From the NCBI GenBank assembly GCA_013396995.1, contig VWZP01005658.1, positions 4,645,167-4,709,166 on the forward strand: 64,000 nucleotides of DNA. Reading direction: 5' to 3'. Source of the stretch: Dicaeum eximium. Lineage: Eukaryota > Chordata > Aves > Passeriformes > Dicaeidae. Under the pieces are notes generated by a model. The model was not told the DNA's origin. It made no database searches and was given only the letters and a program-made list of their open reading frames with translations. The translations under genes were made by a program, and so were the position numbers. Position 1 is the first letter of the stretch, and every line of letters starts with the position of its first letter. This document shows, piece by piece, positions 9,828 to 18,805 of this stretch.

Positions 9828-12535
9828 GCTCTCTCACCCTGTCCCCTCCCAGTGCAGACAGACAGGTTGCCCAGGAGGGCTGGCTGCGGGCAGCAGAGCC
9901 CGTGAACAGCCCAGTGGGAGTGGCAGCAGAGGTGCCGGCAGTGCTGTGCCTGCCCCGCAGCGCCTGAGAGCCATCGGGTGGGTACCTGAGGGAGGGAGCT
10001 TGCTATCTACCTTTCCCGTGGGAATATGATGCAGCTGAGATAACCCCAAGACCTTGCTGGGACTCTGCCAGTGTCATTAAAGTGTTGACATCTGCTGATT
10101 ACCCTGACATGATGCTGGTTTTATTGAGACAAGATTAGCCACTCGCACTTAGAAGGGAGGCTGGGCACACACTGTAACTGGCTGTCCCCTGTCAGGAAGG
10201 GCTTCAGAGCCTTTTCCATTCTGGTCTTATTTATTTACAAAAATCTATTTATGCCCTAAAAATAACAGCATGGGAGTGAGGGCACAAAGCAGGCAGAGCA
10301 AAGTCCCTGAGCTGGTGTTCAGTCTTGCAACATGTCTGTTGTGGGTTTGCCAGCAGTGCATGGTGGCCCTGGTCACATCACCTGTCAGTGTGGGGCTGAT
10401 GGAGCAGAGCTGATACCCACAGAGGGGCTGAGCCCCTGCCTGCAGCCATTCCTGCAGCATCACCTCGCAGGCTGTCAACGAGCCTTTCATCACAGCCCCT
10501 TCTGACATCAGCCTTTCCAAAACACCTGAGCTCCTTGAGGTCCCTGTGCTCATAACACTTGGAAGTGACAGCGGCTTCTGGTTCCAATTAACCCAGGGGC
10601 AGTTTGGGGACTATCTGATTGCACTGCAGTGGAGGGGAGAGGAGAAAAAGCCTTTCTGGGAAGCAGCGATTGAGTGTGTGGGTGAAAAACTTGTGTAAAA
10701 AGCAGATGGTTTCTCTCTTTCCTTCCTCCTTCTTTTCCTTGTCTTTTTTTTTTTCCCTGAATTCCACGAAACAGACAACCCAACAGCACATTTTTCACCA
10801 TCAAAGCTTTGCTGAAGGGAATTCTCCACTGCTATTTCATTTTTTCCTTATGTTCACAGATTGTAAAGCAAACGGCCTCTGGAGAGCAGGGAGGGCAGAT
10901 CTGTCCCAGGGTGACAGCAGAGGACTGGCTGACATCCTTGGGGCACAACAGGCTCTCCCTGGCAGCTGACAGCCGGGGAAGCGAACACGCATCTGCCTTG
11001 GGATGCTGGGTGACAAACGTGGCACTGCAGCTGGCAGCTGCTAGCACTGGAATCTGGGACACAGGGATTTGCCAAGGTTCATACCCTCTGCCCTGGACAC
11101 CTGCACAAGGCTAACAACTGTGAGCAGAAGCTGCAAGCAGCAGGGGAAAGCAAGCACCAGTTCCTGGGCTGGCCTCACTAACCGATGCTCTCCTGGGAGG
11201 AGAGCACTCACAGGTCAACAGAGGCAGGTCCCACCTGGAGCCTTCCTCCCACAGCCTTCCCACGGTCACACCACAGCCAGAGATCCCAAATATTATGTCT
11301 CTGAGAGAAACAGGGAGGGAGGAAGCTGTAATCCCATGAAATCCCAGCCCACACTGTGCCAGTCCTTTAAATTACTCTCTCACATGCAACATGTTCAATG
11401 CCTTTTGAAAGAAAGGTGGTTAAAGGAGGAGATGTAAATGGAAAATAAGCTTGAAGGGCAGACAGGGTTGGAGGGTTCTGTCATGTTAATCCGAGTTCTG
11501 TTTTTTTAAGACACCATTTTTAGACCTGGCAATGCTAGCTGATTGCTGCCTGCTGCGATGCATGGCAGCACTGGCGTGCTGTGGGAAGATGCTCTTGGAA
11601 AAGGAGTGAGGATTCAGCAAGGAGCTGCAGCACAGCAAGGGACATGGCAGCCAGTTGTGCTTGGAGGGCTGGAGAAGGATACCAGTGGTTCTGTTCTCCT
11701 TCCACCAGTGACTTGGACACAAAAAGGGAGTATTTTCTTGCAAAATCTGTTTCCCCAGCCAGGAAAGTGAGATGTTGGGGCCAGTGTGGGGCTGGGAGCT
11801 CCTGCCCAGTCCCCTGGCATTGCAAGGTGGCTGGACAACATGCTTGCAACACATGCATGGCTGAGTCAGAGGAAGAAAACATTAGAAGAGAATGGCAAAA
11901 CTGCTGGCAAGACAAATGGGACTGAAATGACCACTGGGACAAAGAGGGTCCAGAGCAACTCCCAGCCGGAGCAGTCGCAGTCAGAAAATAACCTCATTGC
12001 TTATTGAAACATGAGCCATACGTGAGAGGGACAAGCCAGCATGGACTGGCAGGGACAGGCATCCCTTGCATGGTGCCTCCATGGCCTCACTCAGCACTGC
12101 TACACAGGAGCACCAGCCTGCTCCTTGCCTTAAGCTGGAGGAGGAGGAGGTGGCACCGGTGAGGAGCAGCCAGCCTCATCGGGTTTATCACTGGGTATGC
12201 GTTGTGCTTGTCAGCTCTGACATCAGCTCTATGCCCTGAAGATGTCCTTTGACTAAGGAAAAGCTGCTTCCAGGCTCCAGACCCAGGACAGTGAATGGCA
12301 GGATCCTGCACTGAAGGGATGGTGCCACCCCACCATCCAGCTGTGATGCTGCTGGTAGTGCAGAGCTTGAGCACTGAGCTGGGCCTGTCCCCACATCCTG
12401 GAACGCCAGAGTTGCTGACCCAAACTTGGCAGATTTTGGGTGAAAGCAGGCTATTTTTGAAGGCGCTTCAACCCCACTCCCTAGGTGTCATAGGCATGCC
12501 CAGTGAAAACAGGGATACTTCTCACTTTCTCCCTA
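9828..12535. other. Unique sequence, no gene recognised; one pyrimidine tract
   Basis: A pyrimidine-rich run at about 10711-10756 (T tract at 10745-10754) is the only simple repeat of note. Near 10075-10130, CATTAAAG and TGCTGATTACC-type motifs hint at a small AT-rich element. Open frames up to 135 codons overlap on both strands without domains. Confidence 0.5.
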
Positions 12536-12539
12536 CTGC

Positions 12540-12950
12540 ACCCCAGGAGCCCATCCAGCCCCCACCGAACCGGGAGCGGGTCCGTGGGAAGAGGGCAGGC
12601 GTGGGGCTCGCTGGCAGCCCGGCAGAGGCTGGCGGGGCAGGAGGCAGCCCAGCCGGAGAGCTGCTGGTTTTCACACCCCGCCGCGCTGCCGAGCCCCGCT
12701 CCCACCGCGCCAGCGCCTGCGAGGGTCAATTACAGCCATTACTTCAAGGAGTCAAACCGGCTGCCGGCAGCGCCGGGGAAAATCTTTGTTTCCCGTTTGG
12801 CTTTGTCAAAGGGAAGGAAAGAAGTGCCTGGGTATGCGGTAGGGGGTGAAAGAGCCTCTGCTGTACGAAGGGCAAAAGTCAGAGAGCGGCGGGGTGTTGC
12901 GGGGGAGGAGGCTGCCCCGGGGACAGCCGCCCTGTTCTGCCAGTGCCACT
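12540..12950. promoter_or_regulatory. CpG-rich patch with clustered SOX/TCF-like sites
   Basis: Roughly 27 CpGs fall in about 370 bases, a weak CpG island. Embedded are GGTCAATTACAGCCATTAC (12724-12742, two homeodomain cores), ATCTTTGTTTC (12782-12792) and the palindrome CTTTGTCAAAG at 12801-12811, which pairs two CTTTG cores recognised by SOX and TCF/LEF HMG-box factors. A 184-codon plus frame crosses it but lacks any domain. Enhancer or alternative promoter are both possible. Confidence 0.38.
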
Positions 12951-13835
12951 GAGCAGCACTTGGGGCTTGGGCAGCCTCCAGCACACTTGGTCACTCAGGA
13001 AGGGCCTATAAACAGCCCAGTGATTGTAGAGAGAAGCAAACCAGTTAGTGGTGGAGAAAGCCTTTAAAAGTGAACGTGAAACCTGGGCAAGTCAAAAGTA
13101 AAGTCAATAAAGACAATAAAAGGAATTTAAAAGTCTGTGGAAGAACATGCAAAAGGTATTAAAACCTGAAAATAAACATATTTGCATAAATGCTAGGAGC
13201 AGGAAACCAGCCAACAAGCTGGTGCAGGTTGTGAATGATGGAGGCTGGAACAGAGCTCCCATGGAAGTCAAAGTCTCAGCAGAAAAGCTGAGTGGTGGCT
13301 TGAGAATGCTCAGACAGTGCCTGTCACCCTTCTTGCAGGGCTGTGCCAGGGGCCTGTCCCACAGCAGGGGCCTGCTGGAGATGTCTTCCAACAAAATGAG
13401 GGGCTACAGGTGGCACACACGTGGGACGAGGCAATGCCAGCCCAACTGGTGGTAGCCAGCTTTTCCTGCCAGCCTAGGGCAGAGGGTGGGGAAGGAAATA
13501 TGAGCTGCAGCCAGAGGGGCTAAGAGGATCTCACAGGCAATTTGGGAGAACTCATCTATAACAGATCTGGGTCAATGCAGCGCTTAGGGGAGACTCAGCA
13601 CCACCTTGCAGGAGGAAGACGTGCCTTGCAAATCAGCCAGGTCCCCAAGCATGGGGAGCAGAGCAGTGTGCCAGTCATGGAGCAGTCACACTTCCAAAAC
13701 GTTTTGGTTTTTTTGCCTTGGCACCTCTCCAAAAGGCCTGATGCCCCATGGGCTGAAGGGACATTTGCCTTGCATGGAAAAACAGCTGGTTAAAAGACTT
13801 ACAGACAGCAAAAGTAAAGCTGGCTTCTGAGCAGG
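12951..13835. other. Sequence upstream of a CR1 fragment; possibly older repeat DNA
   Basis: A-rich stretches near 13081-13170 and several short plus-strand frames are present. It may include more of the degraded LINE that becomes recognisable at 13840, but I cannot align it confidently. Confidence 0.35.
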
Positions 13836-13839
13836 AGCT

Positions 13840-14290
13840 CACGGTATTAAACTTCAGGCTGGTAAAATGGCACATGAAATTCAGTATTGATAAAGGCAAA
13901 GCAACAACCCACAGACAAGCAGCCCTCAAACAGCCATGCAAAATGCTGATCCCTTCTTCTTCAGTGATGCTGGGAAAGAGTCAGGAGAGCAAGCATGATG
14001 TATGATTAGAGAAAGAAGAGAAAACAACAAAATACTTTCTGTTTTGGAGTAGTACGTGCAGAGTTTTTTTCTCAAAAAGGATGTAAGGGAAATAACGAAA
14101 TATGAAGAAAGGCCTTAAGGATGATTAGGAATAGAGTTTGGAGGTATGGTGAGAAAAGATCAGGGAAGATCAGATATCATGGTCACACAAGCTTGGAAAA
14201 GCTGAAGGAAGGTCATAAAGGTCCCAGGAGTCAGAGTAGGAGTGGAGGGAGACCTGGCATCAAACTGGAACAGTGAAATCATGTTGAGAA
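13840..14290 (+). mobile_element. Degraded CR1-family LINE fragment (late ORF2)
   Basis: In the frame through 13844-13906 the translation runs V-L-N-F-R-L-V-K-W-H-M-K-F-S-I-D-K-G-K-A. The K-W-x-M-K-F-x-x-D-K-x-K part is a typical sequence of the C-terminal part of CR1 ORF2. About 200-400 bases on, AAGGATGATTAGGAATA near 14116 and GCTTGGAAAAGCTGAAGG near 14189 resemble the later CR1 region that encodes the R-M-I-R and L-F-S-L-E-K segments. Stops and shifts interrupt the frame, so it is an old dead copy. Boundaries are approximate. It could belong to a CR1-related clade such as L3 instead. Confidence 0.6.
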
Positions 14291-14839
14291 TATGTCCAAA
14301 ACAAGGAGGAAGCCTTTGCCTTCATCAGCACTCAGCTGTGAAACCCTTGGCCACAGGCAGCCAGAAGCACAGAGTGGGGAAAGCTGCACCCACTGATGTC
14401 TGTCTGACACAACTGCGAGCCACCGAGACAGAGCTCACCCACACCTGAGCTCCTCTGCTCCCCCGGTACCTGCCACCTTCACAGCAGGGCCTGGGGCTCC
14501 TGCAAGCTGGCAATTCTTGGCCTGGGAAAAGGGTGAAGGAACCAGGATACCAGACCATAAGGCTGAGCTGAGCACACAGAGGCACCTTCTGAGATGCAAA
14601 GGGTCAGGCAGGAAGCTGTGTTTTGGTGCTTTGTTTTCCATGTGCTGCACTAGCTTTGAGCTGCCAGCCAGAAATGCTGCCCTGCCCACCACTGCTGCCT
14701 CCACTGCGCAGCACCTTCACCCCTCCCTGACTTTTATGAGCAAGGATTGACCAAGATTTCCTCTGCCACATTGACAAATACCTTGAGTCAGGAAGAAAAA
14801 GAAGCTGAACCTGTCTCTGCATTGCACACTGGCACGATG
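14291..14839. other. Unique sequence between two CR1 fragments
   Basis: No gene or repeat was recognised. Short frames of 68-89 codons overlap on both strands. Confidence 0.45.
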
Positions 14840-14975
14840 TCATAGGATCATGCAATCAATGGTTTTGGTTGGAAGTAACTTTGAAGATCATCTAGTTCCA
14901 ACTCCCCTGATCCCACTAGATCAGGTTGCTCAAAGCCCCATCCAGCTTGAAGATTTCCAGAGATAGGGAAGTGTT
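14840..14975 (-). mobile_element. CR1 LINE, 5'-truncated 3' end
   Basis: Read on the plus strand, the block opens with CATAGGATCATGCAATCAATGG, a decayed version of the short CATAGAAT-type terminal repeats of CR1. It then has GGTTGGAAGTAACTTTGAAGATCATCTAGTTCCAACTCCCCTG and GGTTGCTCAAAGCCCCATCC in the expected order. This is the reverse complement of the avian CR1 3' untranslated end, so the element points to the minus strand. Only about 135 bases are retained, as usual for CR1, which is mostly 5'-truncated. It lacks a poly-A tail, consistent with the family. Confidence 0.9.
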
Positions 14976-15239
14976 ACGGGTGTCTGGACGGCAGCTGCTG
15001 GGTGCACAGCCTGGTGCTCCTGCAAGGAGAGGGACACACCAGGGCAGCAGGACTCGTCTGTCAGGGCAACACCTGGCCTTTGGCAAGTGAGGGTTTTTTG
15101 GTGCAAAGCCATTTGCTGCCTCTCTGGCCAGCTCTGCTGTGAGCCTGGAGCAGTGGCAAGAGATCTTAGCATCCTCCACAGCTCCACACCAAAATCCAGG
15201 CCCCCCAAGGTCTCTGCTGCCCGTAGCGAGCAGCCTGGC
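14976..15239. other. Unique GC-moderate sequence, nothing recognised
   Basis: It bridges the CR1 end and the CpG-richer block that follows. A 188-codon minus-strand frame crosses it and the CR1 tail, so it is unlikely to be a real protein. Confidence 0.4.
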
Positions 15240-15700
15240 AAGCGCCCGTGCCCAGCACCCTGCCACCTGCCCCAGTGCTGCCATCCCGCACGCGAGGGCC
15301 GGGGGCAGGGCCTGGCCGCCGGCATCGTTCGCCCTCCGGGGCGCGGGCCTGGGGTGGGATTTGTGGAGATTATGCCGGAGGAATTACAAAGGAGCAGACT
15401 TTCCCACAGACGCTTCAATTGCTGCCCTGAGAAAGTGTGTGAGCTGAGGCAGGCCGCCTGCCTCACGGTGCTTTGGGGAGCGCACAGGAACAGCACACAC
15501 GGTTTTTAATAATTAAGTAACTTTAATTGTCCTGGGAAAGCAGCGCTTGCCTTGGGGCACTCTGCGCAAACTCATAATTAATGTTACCAGGAGAGATTAC
15601 GGGAAGGAGAACTGAGAAATGATTCACTTTTGCTTTTTAAGCCTCTCCGTGTTAAAGCTGTATTATCCCCTGGTTTAAAGCCTCATTTAGCTGTGAAGAA
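15240..15700. promoter_or_regulatory. Candidate element: CpG-rich part followed by homeodomain-rich part
   Basis: CpGs cluster at 15285-15350, then the sequence turns AT-rich. TTTTTAATAATTAAGTAAC (15503-15521), TAATTG (15524-15529) and TAATTA (15575-15580, followed by another ATTAAT) give at least five homeodomain cores in 80 bases. The clean spacing of AT motifs between CpG-containing words (GCAGCGCTTGC, CTGCGCAAAC) suggests selection against decay. Confidence 0.42.
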
Positions 15701-17030
15701 AGCCAGTGTGCTCACGGGGGGAGGTGGGGGGAGGCAGGCAAAGCACCCTGACAAATTACAAACAGCCGCGCCAGGCTCCACCACCAGCCCTGGCGGGATG
15801 GGAGCCGGCGGCCAACACAGCTGGGAGCATCCCGGGTGTGCAGAGCTGCGCTGTGGTGGAGAGCCCAGAGGAGTGAAGGATGCTCATCACCAGCCCAGGC
15901 CTGAGGCTGGCATGTGTGTGTAATTCCCACGTGCACCTTCTTGCTTGAGGGCTCCAAAGGCAGCTGCCAGCACAAGAGTTGCCAGACAGTATCGGGGCAA
16001 AGACTGGTCCCTCCCAGTACCCCCAGTGCACCACAGGGCTAAATCCTGGGAAGCCTGAATTTGGCAGAGTGAGAGCTCCTTCTTGGAGTCAGAGGGTGAC
16101 AAGCCCTTTGTAAATCTGATTTATTCCAAGTAAATAAAATGGGCATTTATCACCCTAAACTTGGCCGCACTCCTCTGTCTTAACCTGCTCCCAACCCTCC
16201 AGGGACCAGCGCTTTCCTGTGGCAGCACGTCACCCATCTTAGCTGTGCAGCAAGCAAGTGATTCTCGAGGACACGCACGGCAAGGGCGGACAAAGTCCCT
16301 GTGTTGGGACATGCCTCAAGAAGCTGAGCCCCCCAGAGCTCCCAGCCCTCCTCCCCAGGCATCTGCCTGCCCCCCTGGGTCTGCTGAGCAGGGGGGATTC
16401 ATTCAGCTCAGCAGCAATGCTGAGTGCCAGCACGGCCCGAGCCCCACGGGGAGCCCAGTGGGCAGGCACTGCCGGTGCTGCACAAAGAGGTGGGCAGCGA
16501 GGGAGGGATGCAAATCCTTCCCGGGGTGTGCGGTGCCTGGGATCCATGGTGCTTGCTGGCGCGTTTCACCCACTTTAAAACCAACAACCTATTGGACTGG
16601 AGCGCCTCTTTTCTTTCTTTTTTCCTTTTCTGGTTTTTTTTCCCTTCCGCCCAAAGCAAATCACTGGACTCACGCAGGACACAAGGTATTTTACTCTATA
16701 GAAATCCTTTTTTCAGGCAACTATGTCAAGAATGTTTTCATACTTTGGGCTGGATGGGAAAAAAAAGGGCTTAATCCCCTGAGATGGTTATTTCTCTGAA
16801 AACAGACATGCAAATGCTGGACTTGTCAAACCTTAAAATGTTTTCTTTATTCAGGGAATTACTGCCTGCCTGCTGAGCCCGGGTAATGCTGACAGGCTAA
16901 GCCTGGGGCCTTGGCAGCAGAGCATGCAGAGTGTGGGAAAGGGCGGCTGAGGCACGCGCCAGATAAGATCATACAATAAATGATACAGCCCTCCGGAGCA
17001 CACGGCCACTTTCATATGCAAACAGGCCTC
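15701..17030. other. Unique sequence; possible small AT-rich element; unsupported 212-codon frame
   Basis: The plus frame 16161-16799 has 212 codons, but others of comparable size overlap it on both strands and no domain is visible. A pyrimidine tract lies at about 16603-16650. At 16970-17022, AGATAAGATCATACAATAAATG and TTCATATGCAAAC include a GATA-type and an octamer-like core. Confidence 0.45.
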
Positions 17031-17034
17031 CCTG

Positions 17035-17036
<2 letters not shown>

Positions 17037-17071
<35 letters not shown>
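17037..17071. repeat. Dinucleotide microsatellite (CA)17
   Basis: A pure CA run covers 17037-17070 with one further C. Uninterrupted arrays of this length are usually polymorphic. Confidence 0.95.
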
Positions 17072-17075
<4 letters not shown>

Positions 17076-17150
17076 CTCAGGCAGGAGGCAGCACCTTGCT
17101 GCACGCCCGGGCAGATGCACCTGCACACGCATGCACACGGCTGCAGGGCT

Positions 17151-17184
17151 GGCAGGATGCAGGGAGATGCAGGGGGATGCAGGA
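17151..17184. repeat. Short 10-bp tandem repeat
   Basis: Units GGCAGGATGC, AGGGAGATGC and AGGGGGATGC are followed by a partial AGGA copy. It sits just downstream of the CA array. Confidence 0.6.
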
Positions 17185-17805
17185 CAGGTTTTGCTCAGCC
17201 CAGCGAGCACCCCAAGTGCTGGAGGAGGAGAGATCTTCCCACTGACCCATGGTCTGGCCAAGCACGTTCCCTGATTGTCCTGTCATGCCTCAGTGGTTGC
17301 ATTTTGGTGCTGCTGGTGACGAGGTTCTTGCTGTATCTGGGGTGTGGTGGCTTGGAGGCCCTACTGGAGCCCTGTGAGGAAAGGAAAGTCATAATCTAAT
17401 AACTTGGCTACTTCTTTCTTCCACCTGTGGGGTAAAACCTGGAAACAGGACTCAAATGGCTCAGAAGATGACAAAGATGATCCAAAATGCACAGGACTTT
17501 TAGTTGCATTCTTTTAGCTGTTGTGTTGTTTTGGACCTAAGTGAGGCTTTTTGGTACACATGCCTGGGGCTGTGCAAAGCAGCCACATATTCTGCCCTCT
17601 GACAGGGCTTCATTTTTAAAGAGAAGCGAAGACCATGACCCCACTGATAGGAGCAGCAGGACTGATGGTGCTGTGCTCCTGCTGCCCATGGAGGCAGCGC
17701 CACCTTCCCCCCAGGCATCCACAGAGCCCTCACTTGAGCCATTTTTGCTTTCTTTGCAGTGTGCAAACCTGATTCAGCCGGGAGACGGGTGGGCAGGAGG
17801 CCGGC
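17185..17805. other. Unique sequence, no feature recognised
   Basis: Part of a 210-codon plus frame (17541-18173) falls here. It overlaps minus frames and shows no domain, so it is not called. Confidence 0.45.
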
Positions 17806-17809
17806 GTGA

Positions 17810-17935
17810 GCCTCCCTCAAGCGCTAAGTGTGGCACCTGCACATTTATTTTAATGGTGGTGCCTGGCAGAGCCGCCGTCATGGGTCACAGTGCTGGTGGG
17901 TCACACAGCCAGCCACAGCTAATGACCCATGTGCT
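17810..17935. promoter_or_regulatory. Candidate element with three GGGTCA nuclear-receptor half-sites
   Basis: GGGTCA occurs at 17882-17887 and 17898-17903 and inverted (TGACCC) at 17923-17928. The outer two form a perfect 9-bp inverted repeat, CATGGGTCA at 17879-17887 with TGACCCATG at 17923-17931. Such half-sites bind nuclear receptors (RAR, COUP-TF, ROR types). An AT-rich ATTTATTTTAATGG stretch lies just upstream. Confidence 0.35.
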
Positions 17936-18699
17936 GGGGCAGGAACAATGCTCTGAGCTACTGAAAGTGCAGCAAAAGCCACCGTGGGAGGGAGCCGCCA
18001 CAGCAGCAGCAGCATTTGGAGCCAAAACGGGCTCCCTCGGGGAGTCAAGTGCCACCCCAGAGCAGTGCTGGCACCAGCCCAGGCCTCCGTGGGCTGTCGA
18101 TGGCCACGGTCACCCTTTCCTGCCCCATCACGGCAGCATGTCCTGCTCTGACACCACCACGCACTGCTGGTAGGTTCTGCTGGGACATGTTTTGCAGGGT
18201 GCATCACTAAATTAATCTCAGCACAGCTCCTCCTCACCCAAGCTTAACTTTTGACATGGTTACAGTTGTATTTTTAGGGCATGCAGGAGCCTGAGTGCGG
18301 GGGCAGAAGGCTGCTGAGCACACGAGGGGTGGCAAAATAGGTGGCCGCTGATGGATGGCTGCCCTGTGCTCCTCCAGAGCCCTGCACACTCACAAATCAC
18401 AGCTCCTCACTCCTCACTGCTCTCAAGGTAGCTGGGGAAGGGGGAGAGCCACAGTGGGGGGGTCCTGGCATCTTACTCCCGGCTTAATACGGTGCATTCA
18501 CACAGATAATCTGTCAAGGAAAAAATGAGCCAACAAGCTATCTATTCTTGTCTGCGCTATTTTCCCATGTCAGAAACAGGCTGGGCTGAAAAATGTAGGT
18601 TTCCCCTTTCATCTTGCCTTTCAGAGCCCCTGAACAAGATGCCTTTCTTTGCCAGCACTTGCTGAGGAGATCTTGCCTCGAAGAGCAGAAAAAGGGGCT
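17936..18699. other. Unique sequence with small AT-rich motifs; no gene
   Basis: CTAAATTAATCTCAG near 18208 and GGCTTAATACGG near 18481 are the only motif-like words. Three G runs at 18434-18462 fall short of a canonical quadruplex because one loop is 11 bases. Confidence 0.4.
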
Positions 18700-18751
18700 T
18701 TCTTTTTCTTTCTTTTTTTTTTCTTTTCTTTTTTTTTTTTTTTTTTTTTTT

Positions 18752-18800
<49 letters not shown>
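18700..18800. repeat. Long T-rich tract (about 100 bases)
   Basis: The run begins with TTTC-type interruptions and becomes almost pure T with a single A near 18753. It ends abruptly at AATATC. Read from the minus strand it is a poly-A; no retroposed body with a recognisable family precedes it. The length may be affected by assembly or sequencing slippage. Confidence 0.9.

Positions 18801-18805
<5 letters not shown>

Noticed and set aside
9627..9905. M-G-W-D-G and I-P-S-H-P peptide repeats as a repeat protein
   Set aside because: Direct by-product of the (ATCCC)n microsatellite read in different frames.
16161..16799. 212-codon plus frame as a gene
   Set aside because: Frames of similar length overlap on both strands; no domain or splice structure.
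17541..18173. 210-codon plus frame as a gene
   Set aside because: Overlaps a 119-codon minus frame and shows no recognisable domain; composition follows local GC.
18434..18462. G-quadruplex motif
   Set aside because: One loop is 11 bases, beyond the usual limit of seven, unless the last G run is split.
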